Under the pieces are notes generated by a model, which saw only the letters and a list, made by a program, of their open reading frames with translations, was not told the DNA's origin and searched no databases. From NCBI RefSeq assembly GCF_000687475.1, contig NC_057317.1:3844501-3908500 (forward strand): a DNA stretch of 64,000 nucleotides, in the 5' to 3' direction. Position 1 is the first letter of the stretch, and every line of letters begins with the position of its first letter. The position numbers and the translations under genes were made by a program. Shown here in pieces: positions 22,316-34,600 of this stretch. This stretch comes from Ustilaginoidea virens. Its lineage: Eukaryota; Ascomycota; Sordariomycetes; Hypocreales; Clavicipitaceae.

Positions 22316-23051
22316 TTCCTTTTCTCTCTTGATTCAGCCTTGGTGGGCAAAGCGTCTCAGACCCCCCATCTCGATCGCAACACCGCCCGCACGATCCACG
22401 GCCAATAAATATAAACCAAACTGAACGACCAAACGGAGGGAGGCCCTAGAAAACTAAACCAAACGCGCGTATCATAAACAGTCCTCCCGACCGCCCGACC
22501 AGACCGTCCCGCCGACAAAGCCCCATCCGGAATCCTCGCCCAGGCCGTCGCCCTCCTCCCTTCCCGAAGACGCCCCTTCTCTACTCGCCCAGGACCTCGA
22601 GCTGCGCCGCCTCCTCGCCGAGTCGCACCTCCTCGCTCCCCACGCCGCCGCGAAATCCCTCTCCGGCGTCTCCTCCACCCCCGCGCCGCCCAGATCCTTT
22701 GCCGCCGGCCGCACGCGCCAAAAGGCCACGGATCTCCGCGTGCAGGCCCTGGGCTCCACAGTGTCCGTCCTCAAGCAGGACAAGATGCCAATGCGTATAC
22801 GAAAGGGAAAGGCGGCCGCGGCGGATGCTCGCGAGGCCAAGCGGCGCAGGGAGGCGAGGGAGAACGGAATCGTGCTGGAGAGAGAGGCGGGCAAGCGGGC
22901 AAGGAGGCAGAGGAGCGGCAGCGGCAGGGGCGGCGCTGTCGACAGACCTGGAGTGGGGAGGATGAAGGGTGCGGAATTGCGCATTTCCGAGAGCGACGTC
23001 CGTGGTATCCAAGGGGCCAGAGATGTATTTGGTCGAAAGGGGAGGAGATGA
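21788..23051 (+). CDS. faf1: Small-subunit ribosome biogenesis factor Faf1 (DUF4602 / C1orf131 family)
   Basis: Three exons (21788-22091, 22190-22278, 22482-23051) give 320 aa. Start MAVLGKRKASAS follows a non-coding repeat leader. Family signatures are MSKRELKAFM in exon 2, LRRLLAESHLL, then the DUF4602 core KATDLRVQALGS...KQDKMPMRIRKG, ARENGIVLERE, and the end VGRMKGAELRISESDVRGI. In yeast Faf1 is a nucleolar pre-40S factor acting in early 18S pre-rRNA cleavage; this role is inferred. Odd features: exon 1 codes a long His-Gly/His-Asp alternation from CACGGC/CACGAC hexamers, and intron 2 (203 nt) starts with a C31 run directly after its GTATGT donor. Confidence 0.9.
21934..22000 (+). repeat. 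CACGGC/CACGAC hexamer array coding a His-rich tract in faf1
   Basis: About eleven in-frame hexamers produce alternating His with Gly, Asp or Glu in the N-terminal disordered part of Faf1. Confidence 0.9.
22285..22315 (+). repeat. C31 homopolymer at the start of faf1 intron 2
   Basis: Thirty-one consecutive C residues begin six bases into the intron. Confidence 0.9.
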
Positions 23052-23832
23052 GCCCCCCTTTGTTCTGTTCAGCCCAAGTAGCATGACCAGCTGCCTCGTA
23101 CCAAGGGCACCAATCTGGTAGTGACCGGGGTCCTACCCGTCTCTGTTCCACGTCATGAACAAGTGGTAACGAATTCTTCATCTCATACATACAGCATACA
23201 TGGATGGCATGGCAGATGGGGAGAGATTCATTGTGCCAGCACAGATTACAACAGCAGCACAGTTTCCAACTCCCAAGCTCCCGCTCGACCTTGACATATT
23301 TTCCGCGCCCAACTCGAACTACTGCTTAACGATACGAGTTAAAACTGAAATCATTGTCTCCAGTTCTTGCCCAGTCATTCCGTCGGCTTTCAAATACAAC
23401 AGGAGTAGATATACAAATGCGTCTTTGTCTTCTTTCTCTCAATCGACGTGTTGCGTTCATCATTCGCCATACGTTACAGGCTAATATAGATGCTTTCGCC
23501 CTCCCCAGCCACCACTCCAAAGTGCCAGGCCGCTTCTATCAAAACCTCGTGTCCTCCTTTTCTACCTCTTTGACGCTCCACTCCAACGAAAGAGAAAAAA
23601 GAGAGAAAAAAAAAAAAAAGGAGAAAAAAAGAGGTATGAGATTCAGGAAAAGATGAAAATGAATAAAGCATGGATAAAATGAGAAAACAAGACAAAGCAA
23701 GTATGCGGTAGTACCTGACTTGGGGGACACATGTTCCACTGGAGTAATCCAGTTACATGCCTCACAATGACGTCGGAAATGAAATGACAAACACATGTCG
23801 GGTAGACCATTACAAGAAATTATCACTTCTCT
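23052..23832. other. Convergent 3' region between faf1 and ste12
   Basis: Both genes end here (faf1 on +, ste12 on -), so the 781 bp are two 3' flanks. An A-rich GAAAA tract lies at 23590-23635. No further gene is seen. Confidence 0.75.
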
Positions 23833-26198
23833 TCACATGACGCCGCTCGCATTAATCGTAGCCGGATGGCTAATGGTCATAGGCATGCCGAGTGTTTGCA
23901 AATTGTTGAACGTTTGAGCTTGACTCATCCTGTGGGAGTTGTTACCGTGGCTGGAGCAAGACATAGCGTCGTTGGCCGCACCATTCAGAGATGTGGAAAC
24001 ATAGGCAGCGTCAGAAGGAGAAGCTTCCTCAAGAGAGCCGAGTTGGTCTTCCCCAGAAAACTCTTCCTCTTCCTCGCCGGAGAGATTGAATGACCCTTCG
24101 CCACCGTCCTCGCGACTATGTGTGCGTTTATGTCTGGGGAGAGAGAGAGATTAGCGTTCAACGTTGTCCAAAGAGCAGCGACCGGGTATTCCATACTGTG
24201 CAAGATTATCGGATCGCGAGAAAGCTTTGCTGCAATGGGGACAGATGTACGGCTTCTCCTGCGTGTGGGTTCGAACGTGTCTATATTTCACCCCCCCAAG
24301 GGTTAGCTGGGACAACAGTGGTAAAACGCTCTTGTTTCAACATGAGCCATGAGTACTACAGGCAGACCTGCTTACCTCTTCAGATGCTCCAAGCGCTTGA
24401 AGAGCCGGCCGCACGTAGGTATGGGGCATGAGTGAGACTTGTGAGGGTAAGGTCCGAGCTCCATCGCGGTGGCTGAGCGTGCACGGCGCACTACGCCGTT
24501 GGGTCCAGAAAAGGTCCGTCGGTGGACTTTGAAGGCGCCCTCATGGGAAAGCTCTTCCCCGAAGCCCTGCTGCAGACCCAAGGAATTCAAAGCCGGGCTT
24601 CCGTCAACATTCGACAGAGGAGTTCCGTGCCGGGACAAGTCGATAATTTCCTTGTGTTGCTGGCTGGCCATGGACATGCCGGATGCGCTGTAGGAAAGAC
24701 CTGGAGGAGAATTGTCGACCGACTCCTCACGTTCGGCGACTGGTCCGACACAAGCAGAGACTGAACGCCTCAGGTCAGAAGGCCGGTGAATAACAGTGTT
24801 GGAGACGGGGGCGCTGGCTACTGCCGACATGGATGGCGGAATGGAGGATCGGCGCCGTCTCTGTTTGTAAGTGGGTGAGCCCTCAATCACGGAGTAAACG
24901 TTATTCGTGCCATAGGAGCGGTTGAACTGAGACCCTGCTAGGTTTGACGTTGGCAGTTGGACCATACCGTTCAAGCCGTTCATTCCTGAAAGATGATCAG
25001 GAATGGCAGAGTACAAGCCAGTCTCCTCATTGGCGATATATGCTGGCTCTCCCGTCATGCCGAGCGCTTGCTGGGGTGGCGTGATGGGTTCAAAGGAAAT
25101 GCCTCGAGCGTTATAATCCTCGTACTGGGAGGATACGAAGGACGGCGCGGGCGAATATTCGAGGCCATAGGCGGGCATTGAGGAATGTCTTTGTTGACCA
25201 AGGGCGATGGGAACCCCGTTCTGGTTGTACTGAACGCGGGTGAAATCAGCCTCTCTCTTGACGTGCGCGATCTGCTGAGGTACAGGGGCAGCTGCCAGCG
25301 GCATCTGGTCGTACGAAACCATGGGTTCCATCGCTTCTGCCAGAGGTGCGGCCATGGTCTGGGGCAGCATGCTGGGCGGCGGCATCGAATCCATCGCTCG
25401 TATTATGGGGGATGTTGACTGGCTTTGAGAAAAGGACGTTGACTGCTGCGCATTAAAGGACGACGAGTTGGCTTGCTGCGTTTTCGTGAGCTGTTCATAC
25501 AAGGACTGAGACGAGTCGTACTGGAAAGACACGGCCGGCTCGCTGACTGCGACGGTAGTAGCTTCCTGGCCCATCTTCTCGCGCTTCAAGTCCCGTTCCA
25601 AGGCGTCTAGGAACAGTCGATCATGCGGGACGCTGTACCAGTAGAAGACTTTTTGCTTCTTCTGTGTTCGGATGCAGTTGTTTTTGTAGAGAAAATCGAG
25701 AAATCCGCTCTTGGGTTCCTCCAACGATGCATCGGTGCCGGATTTGAGGTTTCGCAAGTCGGAAAAGATGCCCTCCTCGAATTTTTTGGAGTTTTTGACG
25801 GGGCGTCCAAAGGCCTGAAATCGGAAGGACAAACATCGTACAATATCCGTGCCAGAGATGTGGAACAAATTGTTCCACAAGACGCAAGATACGTATTCGC
25901 CGGTTGGTAGCAAAAAACGCCGAATATACTGCTCTGGCTGCCAATCTACGGGAGCAGAGATGAGGAAGTATTTCACTGTACACGGTAGACCATTAGCAAA
26001 AAAGAAAAGAGGGGTTTTTTTTTTTCGTGGGCAGGTACGGGTTGGACAAAAACCGGCGAGATGAAGACATGGAAACGTACAGTTGTCTACCTGCTGAAGA
26101 GCAACCTGAGCATCGTGTGGTAGAGCTTGCTGGGCTTCAGTGCTGAGCATGAAAGTTTCCGGTTTTTGAGGCGCCATGTTGGAGTGTTGCGAATACAT
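23833..26198 (-). CDS. ste12: Homeodomain/C2H2 transcription factor Ste12
   Basis: Four exons (26198-26081, 25975-24376, 24280-24197, 24133-23833) give 700 aa. The start [13 protein letters not shown] matches the usual filamentous Ste12 N-terminus; the open frame to 26252 is ignored. The STE DNA-binding homeodomain-like region (about residues 40-205) begins at [15 protein letters not shown] across the first intron and includes [20 protein letters not shown]. Two C2H2 fingers at about 558-612 ([10 protein letters not shown]...HLKRH and CPHCSKAF...LAQHKRTH) are split by introns 2 and 3; these fingers distinguish filamentous Ste12 from the yeast protein. It acts below the Fus3/Kss1-type MAP kinase (Pmk1 in pathogens), controlling mating, fusion, penetration and virulence in relatives. 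Alternative splicing of the finger exons occurs in other fungi and could be tested here. Confidence 0.97.
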
Positions 26199-28420
26199 GG
26201 TACCGGTCTGTCCACCAGCAAGGTGGAATCTGCTGTGGTCTCCAACTAGCAAAGAAGGTTTACTATGTGTAAGTGTATATTGACAGTGAACAGGACGGCG
26301 AATAGCGAGCGACGTTGCAACGCGCCTATCCCACCAACATCAAGACTTCCAGGAAGCAGTGTATTCGGAGAGCGTAATGCGGATAAGCAGAACTGGCGAT
26401 GGGGAAAATGGCGCTGCCTTGAAACGAGGTGTGTCGACCACGCGACAAGGATGAGGAAATACTCGAGACCAGCCCGGATGGTAAAAAAGAAAAAGCTGTT
26501 GGTGTGTATTCAAAAAAGTTTTGGCCCAGCCACTGCGTCTAGCGAAAGGGACGGGGCGCGTGCGGTGTCGCCTTGTCACGGCTGTCGAGGCGGAATGCAG
26601 GACGCAAATTGACGCGAAGACCTGTCAACACGAGCCAAGGTCGAGGTAGATTAAGGTTTGGTACAGAAAAGAGCGAAAATGAAGTGATTGCGCGAAAGAC
26701 TAAATCGTCAGGCCCATGGATCGAATCCCGTCAAAACAGCCAGCTGAATCTGAAGCGAGAAGGGCGAGGTAAAGACACGATACTGCGAAGGGACGGCTTC
26801 ACCCGGCGATGACCGACTGCGCGTTGCGATCAAAGATCAAGAAGGGGGTGGTGGGGGCAATGGATAAGCGCAATGAACAAAAGGGTTCAGAAAGGGAAGA
26901 GAAGTATGGGAACAAAAGGCACGGCCAATAATTGAAGGGAGGATGAGAGAGGGGTATGGAGGGAAAGGGGGGACAAATAAAACGTTGGAGACGACGAAGA
27001 ACAAAAAAAAAATAAAAGACGAGAATTGAGAGGAGTAGGCGACAGAAAAGAGAGGAGAGGGAGAAGAAAGGGGGGGGGGGGGGGGGTGTTTGGTTTGGTT
27101 TGGTTTGGTTTGGTTTGGTTCGGTCACGACGGAAGGGTCGTAGCGTTGGGGAGGGACAGGCGGCGGCGTATGGGAGAGCAAGGCTGGCTTGGCTGCAAGA
27201 GGGTGGGAAGCCCGCGAAAGGAAAGAGCCTGAAGGAAGGGAGCAACCACGTATGGACAGGACATGATCTGGACTCTGGAGTCCTATCTGGCGTAGTGACC
27301 ACGAAAATCTAGAGGCAGAGGCCGACGGCAAGCCATGTCAAGACTGAGTCGTTGGGCTGGGGCCGGCAGACAATACAATCCCATCTTTCATGCTGGCTCA
27401 GGTACAGCCGTTGGCGTGGTGTCGGAACCTGCATGTACTGGCTGGGCGGTTATAGCATCGAACGTGTCAATCTGGCCCACTCAGTACCAGTACCGGTAGC
27501 GACGGACTTGGGCACCTGAATTTTAGGCGGTAGTCGTGCTGGGGGGCTAGGTACCTACTTATCTAGCTACATGTACCTCGGTACTTGGCTTGCAACGTCC
27601 AAGTCGCTAGGAGAAACGTGCAGTTGCTTTTTGTGTTTGCCTTGCCTGGTGGTGGTGGTGGTGACACTGACACTGGGGGCGTAGGGTCTGGTCTGGTCAC
27701 TCGGACATGGCCGCGGACGGATGAGTACGGAGCGCAGCAGGTACCTGGGTACCTGCTAACAGATGTCCCCAGCCTCTGGTCCAGCTTCTTGGTCGCGGCC
27801 TTCCAAGAGGGCTGCCGTTGCCTTGCCAGTGGGGCCCCCGGGGTGAATTGACTTGAATAAAGCGGGCGGGATTGGTGGCAGCCCCGGGGGGGGGGAGGGG
27901 GAGGGAGGAGGGGGTGGGCCCATTCACAGCAAGGCCGTGGGCGGAACAACGGGGCTGGGACCAGGCAGCACAGTGTTGATAGTTGACGGGACACAGGAGG
28001 GGACATGAGCAGACCTGCAGACCTTGGGAGAAGCAGAGTACCCAAGACAGTGGACGCGTACGGCATACTGTCGACTAGGATTCTCGAGTGCTCCTTCCGG
28101 GCTCTGTTTTCCAAAGTTCTAGCTCGAGGTCTATGGAGCAGCGAATCCCATGCTTGGAGTACACATGATTGATGCATTGATGCTTTCATAATTGCCGGTG
28201 CTTTGCACTGCTTGGCCTTGGCCTCGCCCTCGCCCTCGCCCTCGCCAAACCAAGCGTTAGTGAGGGACAAACTTGCCCGTGCGCAACCCAACCCCAACGT
28301 CGCCTTGGCGTGATGAATTTTCAAGCGGTTTGCGTTTCCCAGCGGCTTTCAACTCCTTGCTGCCCGACTCTGCCGTCGGGCCGGGGCGTACTTGCACGGC
28401 AAGGTTGCAAAGAAAGAATT
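26199..28420. other. ste12 upstream region (promoter and leader), gene-free
   Basis: It is unusually long non-coding DNA upstream of ste12. The coding strand is pyrimidine-rich near 26850-27080. It includes G17 at 27070-27086, a (TTTGG)n tract at 27087-27121 and a (CGCCCT)n tract at about 28222-28246. No conserved coding frame was found on either strand. Confidence 0.55.
27087..27121. repeat. (TTTGG)n pentanucleotide repeat
   Basis: About six to seven tandem copies follow directly on a G17 homopolymer. Confidence 0.9.
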
Positions 28421-29651
28421 GTGCTCCGGATGGATGGATGGTGGATGGTGGATGGTGGATGGTGGATGGCTCGAATTTCTTTTTACCGTCAATTCGTTGC
28501 CTTGACGGATCCGTCCTCCCTCTTGCCAGTGGGGCGTGGCCTTTTGTCGCCATTGCTTTTGTCCACACGGCCCCTGCACCACCCTGGGCCCGCAGCGGGC
28601 ACCTTGCACCCTGCACAAGCGCCTATTTTTCAGATCAGCCACCACCACCACACCACTTACTGATTGACTGGAGGGCAGGCGCCAAGCAGCTTACTCCTGC
28701 CTAGGTGCCTACATACATACCAACCAGGTAGGTACATACCTACCTCCTACATCCTCCTACATTAGGGACCTCTACGCAGCTCATGAGTCGGTATCCCCAC
28801 CCTTCCACCGTCCCACACAATACACACACCAGACCCCCTTCTTTTCTCGACTCAACTCGCGATGGCCATTGCTTTGCCGCTTGCCATGGCCTCATGGCTG
28901 GTGCCTACCAGGAGGTAGGTATGTTGGTTATATACACATGCCACACATGTACCGATGACCACGACAATGGACAGATTACGGAGTTATACAAGACAGAGTA
29001 TGTAGCGATCGCTTCATTCCCCTCCCCTTCAGTTAGCACTGAGCAGGGAGATCTATGTATGCTCCTTGCGCCGAATGTCCCCATGTCCCGCTCACGACGA
29101 ACAGTAGTCCCTCGCATCCACTTTGATGGCTTGCCGTGCGAGAGCTTTCTATTCCCGTTGCTACACCAACTTCCAACTGCAGAGGCTCGGTTAAGGCTTC
29201 GGGCACTAATATATCACGTCCGTGAAACATGATACAGCGACTGACAGGCGGTTACTTGCCCTTCGTTCTCCCCATAGGCATCGTGATAACGCCAATGGTA
29301 CATCATTCGTAATACCCAACTTTCCCTGTCGAAGCTCGAATCCCCTGGCTTCCAAACCATCAACTTGGCGGCTCTTGAAACCGGGTAGCTAGCCGATGTG
29401 TGCTTCTCAAAGCATGAGTTGTTGTGTTGCCTCGCAGGAACAGCCATATCAGGCCTCCAACAGGTCACAAGGAAAAACTTGTTTTCGAAGCCAAGGCCGG
29501 ATGAATCCGCACAGTAGTCAGTCTATGCTGCCCTTATCAACTCGAACCAGGGGAAGAGGCATGTACGAATGTACGACTACGGGTTAGGCGGCGGCCAGCC
29601 TGTGGCATGTCAACAACTACAGTGGTGTACCTCGTAGGTCGCTATTTACGC

Positions 29652-29722
29652 GTTCATCTGTTTTCATCTGTTTTCATCTGTTTTCATCTGTTTTCATCTG
29701 TTTTCATCTGTTTTCATCTGTT
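29652..29722. repeat. Seven-copy TTTTCATCTG direct repeat
   Basis: Seven adjacent 10-bp units, the first with two changed bases and the rest identical, with no spacers. Confidence 0.95.
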
Positions 29723-31583
29723 GAGTTTAAGACAATGTCCGAGCATGCGGTGACGAACTTGACATGTGATTGCGCGTTGATAGGCTGCCTTTGTATGTCG
29801 CGGTGAGTGGGACGACCCTCGACGTTCATGTAATGCATGCATCTCGAGTTATCACCGATGTCGATGCCACCTTGGGAAGCAGAGACAGCACCCACTCGAG
29901 CAGAAGGAGCCATGATGATTGCAATTTGCCATTCCCTGCTGATACGGGCTCGACAACAGCTCGACAACAGCTCGACAACACACAATGCCCGTGCCGGTGC
30001 CGGCCGTGTCGGCGACTCTCACTCTCTGTCAGTGCCACGACGTGGATAAAGCAATGACCCACCGTCGAGTTCTGGGCGGGCGATGAGCTAATATGACGGT
30101 ACTGTATATCATGTATCAACAAACTGTGGGTGCCTCTTCCCTTTCTTTTTCCTTTCCCGCTCTTGGTCCGCAGGTTCGGAATTGCTGATGAGCAGGGATG
30201 CGCAGTAACTATGTAGCGCAAGCCAACGAGACAACTGACAAATCAAGAGGGGCCTTTAAAGAGCAAGGGGTAGAATAACCTTGTTGTTGCCGAGTTGTCC
30301 CTGCGGCTCTCCATTCCATCCCGCCGCCTCCAGGCCCAACAATCCGACAAGAGCAACTGGCTGCTGGCATTACGAGTTGACTTCGGGCCATCCATGCGTT
30401 CTAGGCTGCTTATTTGCTTGCATCCATCTCGAGGACGCGCATTGTGCTGTGCTGTGCTGTACTGTGCTGTGCAGTGCACTGTGCTGCGCATTGTGGTCTT
30501 ATTCATCTGACACCTGGTCGATTTCGAGCATAACTTTGCAGTGGTTGCTACTTGACCCTTGCACTGTGCTCCGTAGGGACAGGCTAATCTTGAAACACGC
30601 TTGGAGCTTCTGCCGCAGCCCCGTCGTTGCCTTTTTGCATCAGTTGAGGTTGAGGTGGCATCGGTTGCATCGGGATGTTTCCCAGGCACGGACGGAAAAA
30701 AGGCGACGTTTGATTTGATTGGTTTGCTCGTGTGTCCCGGCCGGCTCCCCCCACCGCCTCCCTGCATGCTTCGATTCTCCATTTCCTCGCCAGAGCGAAA
30801 CATGGTCATTTCTCACTGACAGATTCATGGTCTCAAGACAGACACGGGACTTTGGCCGAGGGCCTCACTCAGCTCAGCCGGGTTCGTTCCAGGCCCGTCT
30901 GCCCGGTCCGTCGTCGAACGGCAACGGACAGCGAGAAAACTTTCTTCTCCAGAGACCTGCACAGTTCTGACCTGCCCAAGGGGGGAATCCCAACCGGACG
31001 ACCGCATCGTCGTCGAGCCAGAATCGATGACGAGCCCATGAATGCAATAGAGCGCAGAGGTCGAGAGGATGGCCCACTGCCTCGACGTCGGACAGGAAAT
31101 GCAGCATTTCCTTGGATTGTTCCAAGATACATATGCAGCATGTCCTGTTCCAGAGAACTCGTCGCAACGTAGGACACGTAACTCAAACCCGTGTGCACAC
31201 GTAGGCATAAAATACCGTTCTCACGGTTGCAGTCCCGGCGCCATGGCCTTGTTTGGCTGCGGGTCTGCTGCAGTCTAGTTCTTGGATAGTTTCTTGGAAA
31301 GAGGGAAAAGGGCCCGTTAGCGCGCGGAGCTATCGACCAGAGGCTTTTCCGGCTTTTCCAACGCGAACGTGCTCCATGACGGACTCGGCACATGGGCGCG
31401 GTTCAGATTTCCGGCAAAGCATGGAGTGCAGGGCGAGTAAGCACCTGTTGATGATGATGATGATGATGAGGGTGGTGCTGGGTGGTGCTTGGTGGTGCTT
31501 GGTGGTGCTTGGTTCCTTCCGACGAGTCGAGCGGCCCTGCGCCCACGAGCTTGGGGCAGGATGGCTGGATGGAAGCGCCGTGG

Positions 31584-31643
31584 AGGCGAACCAGGAGGCG
31601 AACCAGGAGGCGAACCAGCGCGCGAACCAGCACGCGAACCAGC
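31584..31643. repeat. Five-copy 12-bp minisatellite (AGGCGAACCAGG)
   Basis: Five adjacent units; the first two are identical and the last three diverge at the unit ends. Confidence 0.9.
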
Positions 31644-32980
31644 AGCACGAGTTGGCAGCCCCAGGTCGGCGCTTGATCCCCTTGAGAGTGGCGCGGAAGC
31701 CCAGAGGAATCGTGGGTGGCTCGTGATGCCTCCCCGATAACCCTCTGCTTGGACGAGGTCGACGGGTGACGGTGCCGTTTCAGATAACCCACGAGCTACT
31801 GCGCAGAGGCAAAATTAGGCTAAGCTTACGCCGGCGCGGCCAATCAGAGACTGTCAGGAGGGCGCAGGCCCGCTTTGCAGGGACACAGGGCCCCGGCCGC
31901 CGTTCCACAGACCTCCCAGGTGCCAGGCCCTCTCCAGAAGTCCACAGTTGGCCCAGTTTGCTTTTTGACTGCCAAAGAGGACCCAGGACCCAGGACCCAG
32001 CACCCAGCACCCAGCACCCAGCGTCAAGTCAACTCTGCCGGGGCTCAGCTTTTATTATCATTATTATTATTATTATTATTATTATTGGGCGGGGCGCATC
32101 GCATCGGCTTGTCCTCTCGTCTGCTTGGCGAGACGGGATGGCATGCATCAACAAGTCGGTGCAACCAGACGGGCAGGGCGCTTAGCCCAATTTGCCGCCA
32201 AACGTTGCCAAGGCGGGCAGCAAGCAATACTTGAGAATCCCGTTGGGCCTCGCCTCGGGCGATATGGTCTGACGAGACTGAGCGGTTTTGATGCCAAAAG
32301 TAGAACTGGCCAAGCGCCTTGGAAGGGCAACCAGTCTGGTATGAACATTGAAGCGTTTACGGAGTACTGCTGCGGAGTACTGCAGAGCGGACGGTAACGG
32401 CACGGCGCACGGCGCACGGCGCACGGCGCACGGCGCACGGTGCACAGTGCCAGGCATCACATCACATCACGCCATCGTTGCACCGAACAGCATAGCATGT
32501 AAGCACCTAGACTGTGCTGCAGGGGGATCGATCGCACGGAGCAAGCCAGGCTGGGGAGCTCAGCGGTCCACCCAGTTGCTTTCCAGGTGCTTCCAGGCTG
32601 GGTCTGCTGGTGCTTTCCAGCTTGAGGCAAGCGGTGCTGGGTCGTTCCCGCCTCCGACTGCCCAGTGCCCAGTGCCCAGTGCCCAGTGCCCAGTGCCCAG
32701 CCAGCCAGCCAGCTCTGCCAAAATCTCCATGAAAATGCCGGATCAAAACAATCAAAATTCTTCCTTGCTCATCCCCCTCATCCCTCGAACCAGCGCAGAT
32801 TTTCAAAACAACACGCCCGCACGCCCGCACGCCCGCACGTCTCTCCCGGAACAATACGCCCTCCTCGCCTCCGCCCTCGCCTCCCGCTGACTCGTGACGC
32901 AGCGCAGCACCTCCATCCACCGACAACGCCGACACACCCCCCCTTCCCGGCCTGATTCCTGAAACGGGCCCGAGGATCAA

Positions 32981-33130
32981 GCAGCAACAGCACAGCAACA
33001 GCACAGCAACAGCACAGCACAGCACAGCACAGCACAGCACAGCACAGCACAGCACAGCTCGGCACAGCACAGCACAGCACAGCACAGCACAGCACAGCAC
33101 AGCACAGCACAGCACAGCTCGGCACGGCAC
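32981..33130. repeat. AGCAC / AGCAACAGCAC satellite, about 150 bp
   Basis: It begins with AACAGCACAGC units and turns into a near-perfect AGCAC pentamer array, interrupted twice by AGCTCGGCAC. It is the longest simple array in the window. Confidence 0.95.
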
Positions 33131-33333
33131 ATCTGCCACAGCAACTCCACAGCAACTCCCCAGACTCCAAGTTGTTCCCAGGTGGCTGGGGTGAAAGGCG
33201 GAAGGGCGGATCAAAGGGGGGTCAGCTGTAGGATGGGACTTGTGCCTGCCCGCCTGGCCTGCTGATTGGTGTGCCTTGCATCGCCTCGAACCGGGCGGTT
33301 CGCCAATCTGGTCGCGGCAAATGGTCTGGTGGA

Positions 33334-33396
33334 CGCGATGCAATGCGATGCGATGCGATGCGATGCGATGCGATGCGATGCGACGCGACGCGACGC
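33334..33396. repeat. (GCGAT)n pentanucleotide array ending in (GCGAC)n
   Basis: Roughly twelve pentamers, changing from GCGAT to GCGAC at the right end. Confidence 0.95.
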
Positions 33397-34113
33397 TGCC
33401 GAGGTGCAAGTTGGTTATCCCGACGACTCTGTCCGCCCGCCCGCCCGCTCGTAGATGAGACGATGGGAGGTGTCGTTGCGGAGCAGAGTTCTGGTAAACC
33501 CTTCCTGCTGGTACCTGCTGGCTCTCGGATGTCATGAGCAACCAACAACTGCAGGTTGCGACGGCAAAACCTGACATCAAGCTTGACAGTCTGTCTGGTG
33601 GCGTTGACCATCCATCCATCCATCCATCCATCCATCCATATCCCATCTATGGCCCCTCTTCCCCCCCCCCATTCCCCCCCGTGTTCCTCCCCCAGCAAAA
33701 TAGGGGAAAAAAAGAAACCTCCTCGTGCAAAAAGTCCCTGGGCATCGTCCCACCGCCAGCCCGACCACGTGCGTGCCCAGGCAGCCCTGTCGAACCACCC
33801 ACCTGATTTTCTCTTTTTTTCTTTTCCTTTTTCCTTTTCCTTTTTTCCTTTTTCCTTGCCCCTTTTCTTTTTCTTTTTCTTGTTCTTTTCCTTGTTCCTT
33901 TTTTCTTGTTTTCAGCCCACCCAAAAAGCCACTGGACCCTTTTGGCGTTTGACGTTTGGCGTTTGGCGTTTGAGGCGCAAAACATCCCTCCTTCCTCGTA
34001 CGTCCATGCTCAATGACGGAGAAGGCCCCCAAAAGAGGGGGAAAAAAAAGAAACCAAGAGACAAGTCAAGTCAAGTCAAGATGTGACATGACATGACATG
34101 ATGACATGACAAG

Positions 34114-34156
<43 letters not shown>

Positions 34157-34514
34157 GCACCACGCCCCTTGCATGCACGCCACCCGACCGCCGTCCCAGC
34201 GTGCCTGCCCCGAATCGTCGCTCTCGGAAAAGATGCGCCTTGCTCTGCCTGGTTCCTGGAATCGCTGGAATCGCTGGAATAGCTGGAATCGCTTACCCAA
34301 CCGGGACAAGGATGCGTCGACGGGCTGGCTGGCGTACATGTCATGCCATGCCATGTCCCAAAACAAAGCACAAAGCGCAAACGCACGGGGCAGCACCCCC
34401 GGTGTACGGAGTACGGAGGAGTACCTGCGGCGTCGTGGATGCATGCGTCTTCTTCGTCTTGGAAGATCTTGCCCGTTGCGCATCGTGGCTTTCTCCGCTA
34501 CAATCATCAGTTTC

Positions 34515-34563
34515 GTTCTGCGGTTCTGCGGTTCTGCGGTTCTGCGGTTCTGCGGTTCTGCGG
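34515..34563. repeat. Six-copy TTCTGCGG octamer repeat
   Basis: Adjacent identical 8-bp units. Confidence 0.95.
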
Positions 34564-34600
34564 CAAGCAGGCTTGTAGCGGCGGCCCACGAGCCCCTGTG

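Larger units (their letters stand above)
28421..34600. other. Gene desert with many unrelated short tandem repeats
   Basis: No gene is supported. At least fifteen arrays with different units of 3-12 bp occur, among them: GGATGGT (28428-28469), TTTTCATCTG (29652-29722), GCTCGACAACA (29949-29980), CTGTG (30441-30485), GGTGGTGCTT (31470-31512), AGGCGAACCAGG (31584-31643), CACCCAG (31979-32022), TTA (32051-32086), GGCGCAC (32399-32445), CCCAGTG (32659-32700), AGCAC (32981-33130), GCGAT (33334-33396), CATC (33609-33640), CGTTTGG (about 33940-33975), TCGCTGGAA (34255-34293) and TTCTGCGG (34515-34563), plus A34 at 34119-34152. Long open frames here (for example 32507-33646 on -) are translations of these repeats. 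Confidence 0.75.

Noticed and set aside
29325..29350. tRNA T-loop-like sequence (CTCGAATCCCC)
   Set aside because: No matching acceptor, D or anticodon stems could be drawn around it.
29652..29722. CRISPR-like direct repeats
   Set aside because: The 10-bp units abut with no spacers, in a eukaryotic genome; it is a minisatellite.
32507..33646. 379-residue open frame on the minus strand
   Set aside because: It reads through AGCAC, GCGAT and CATC arrays; the protein is only translated repeats.
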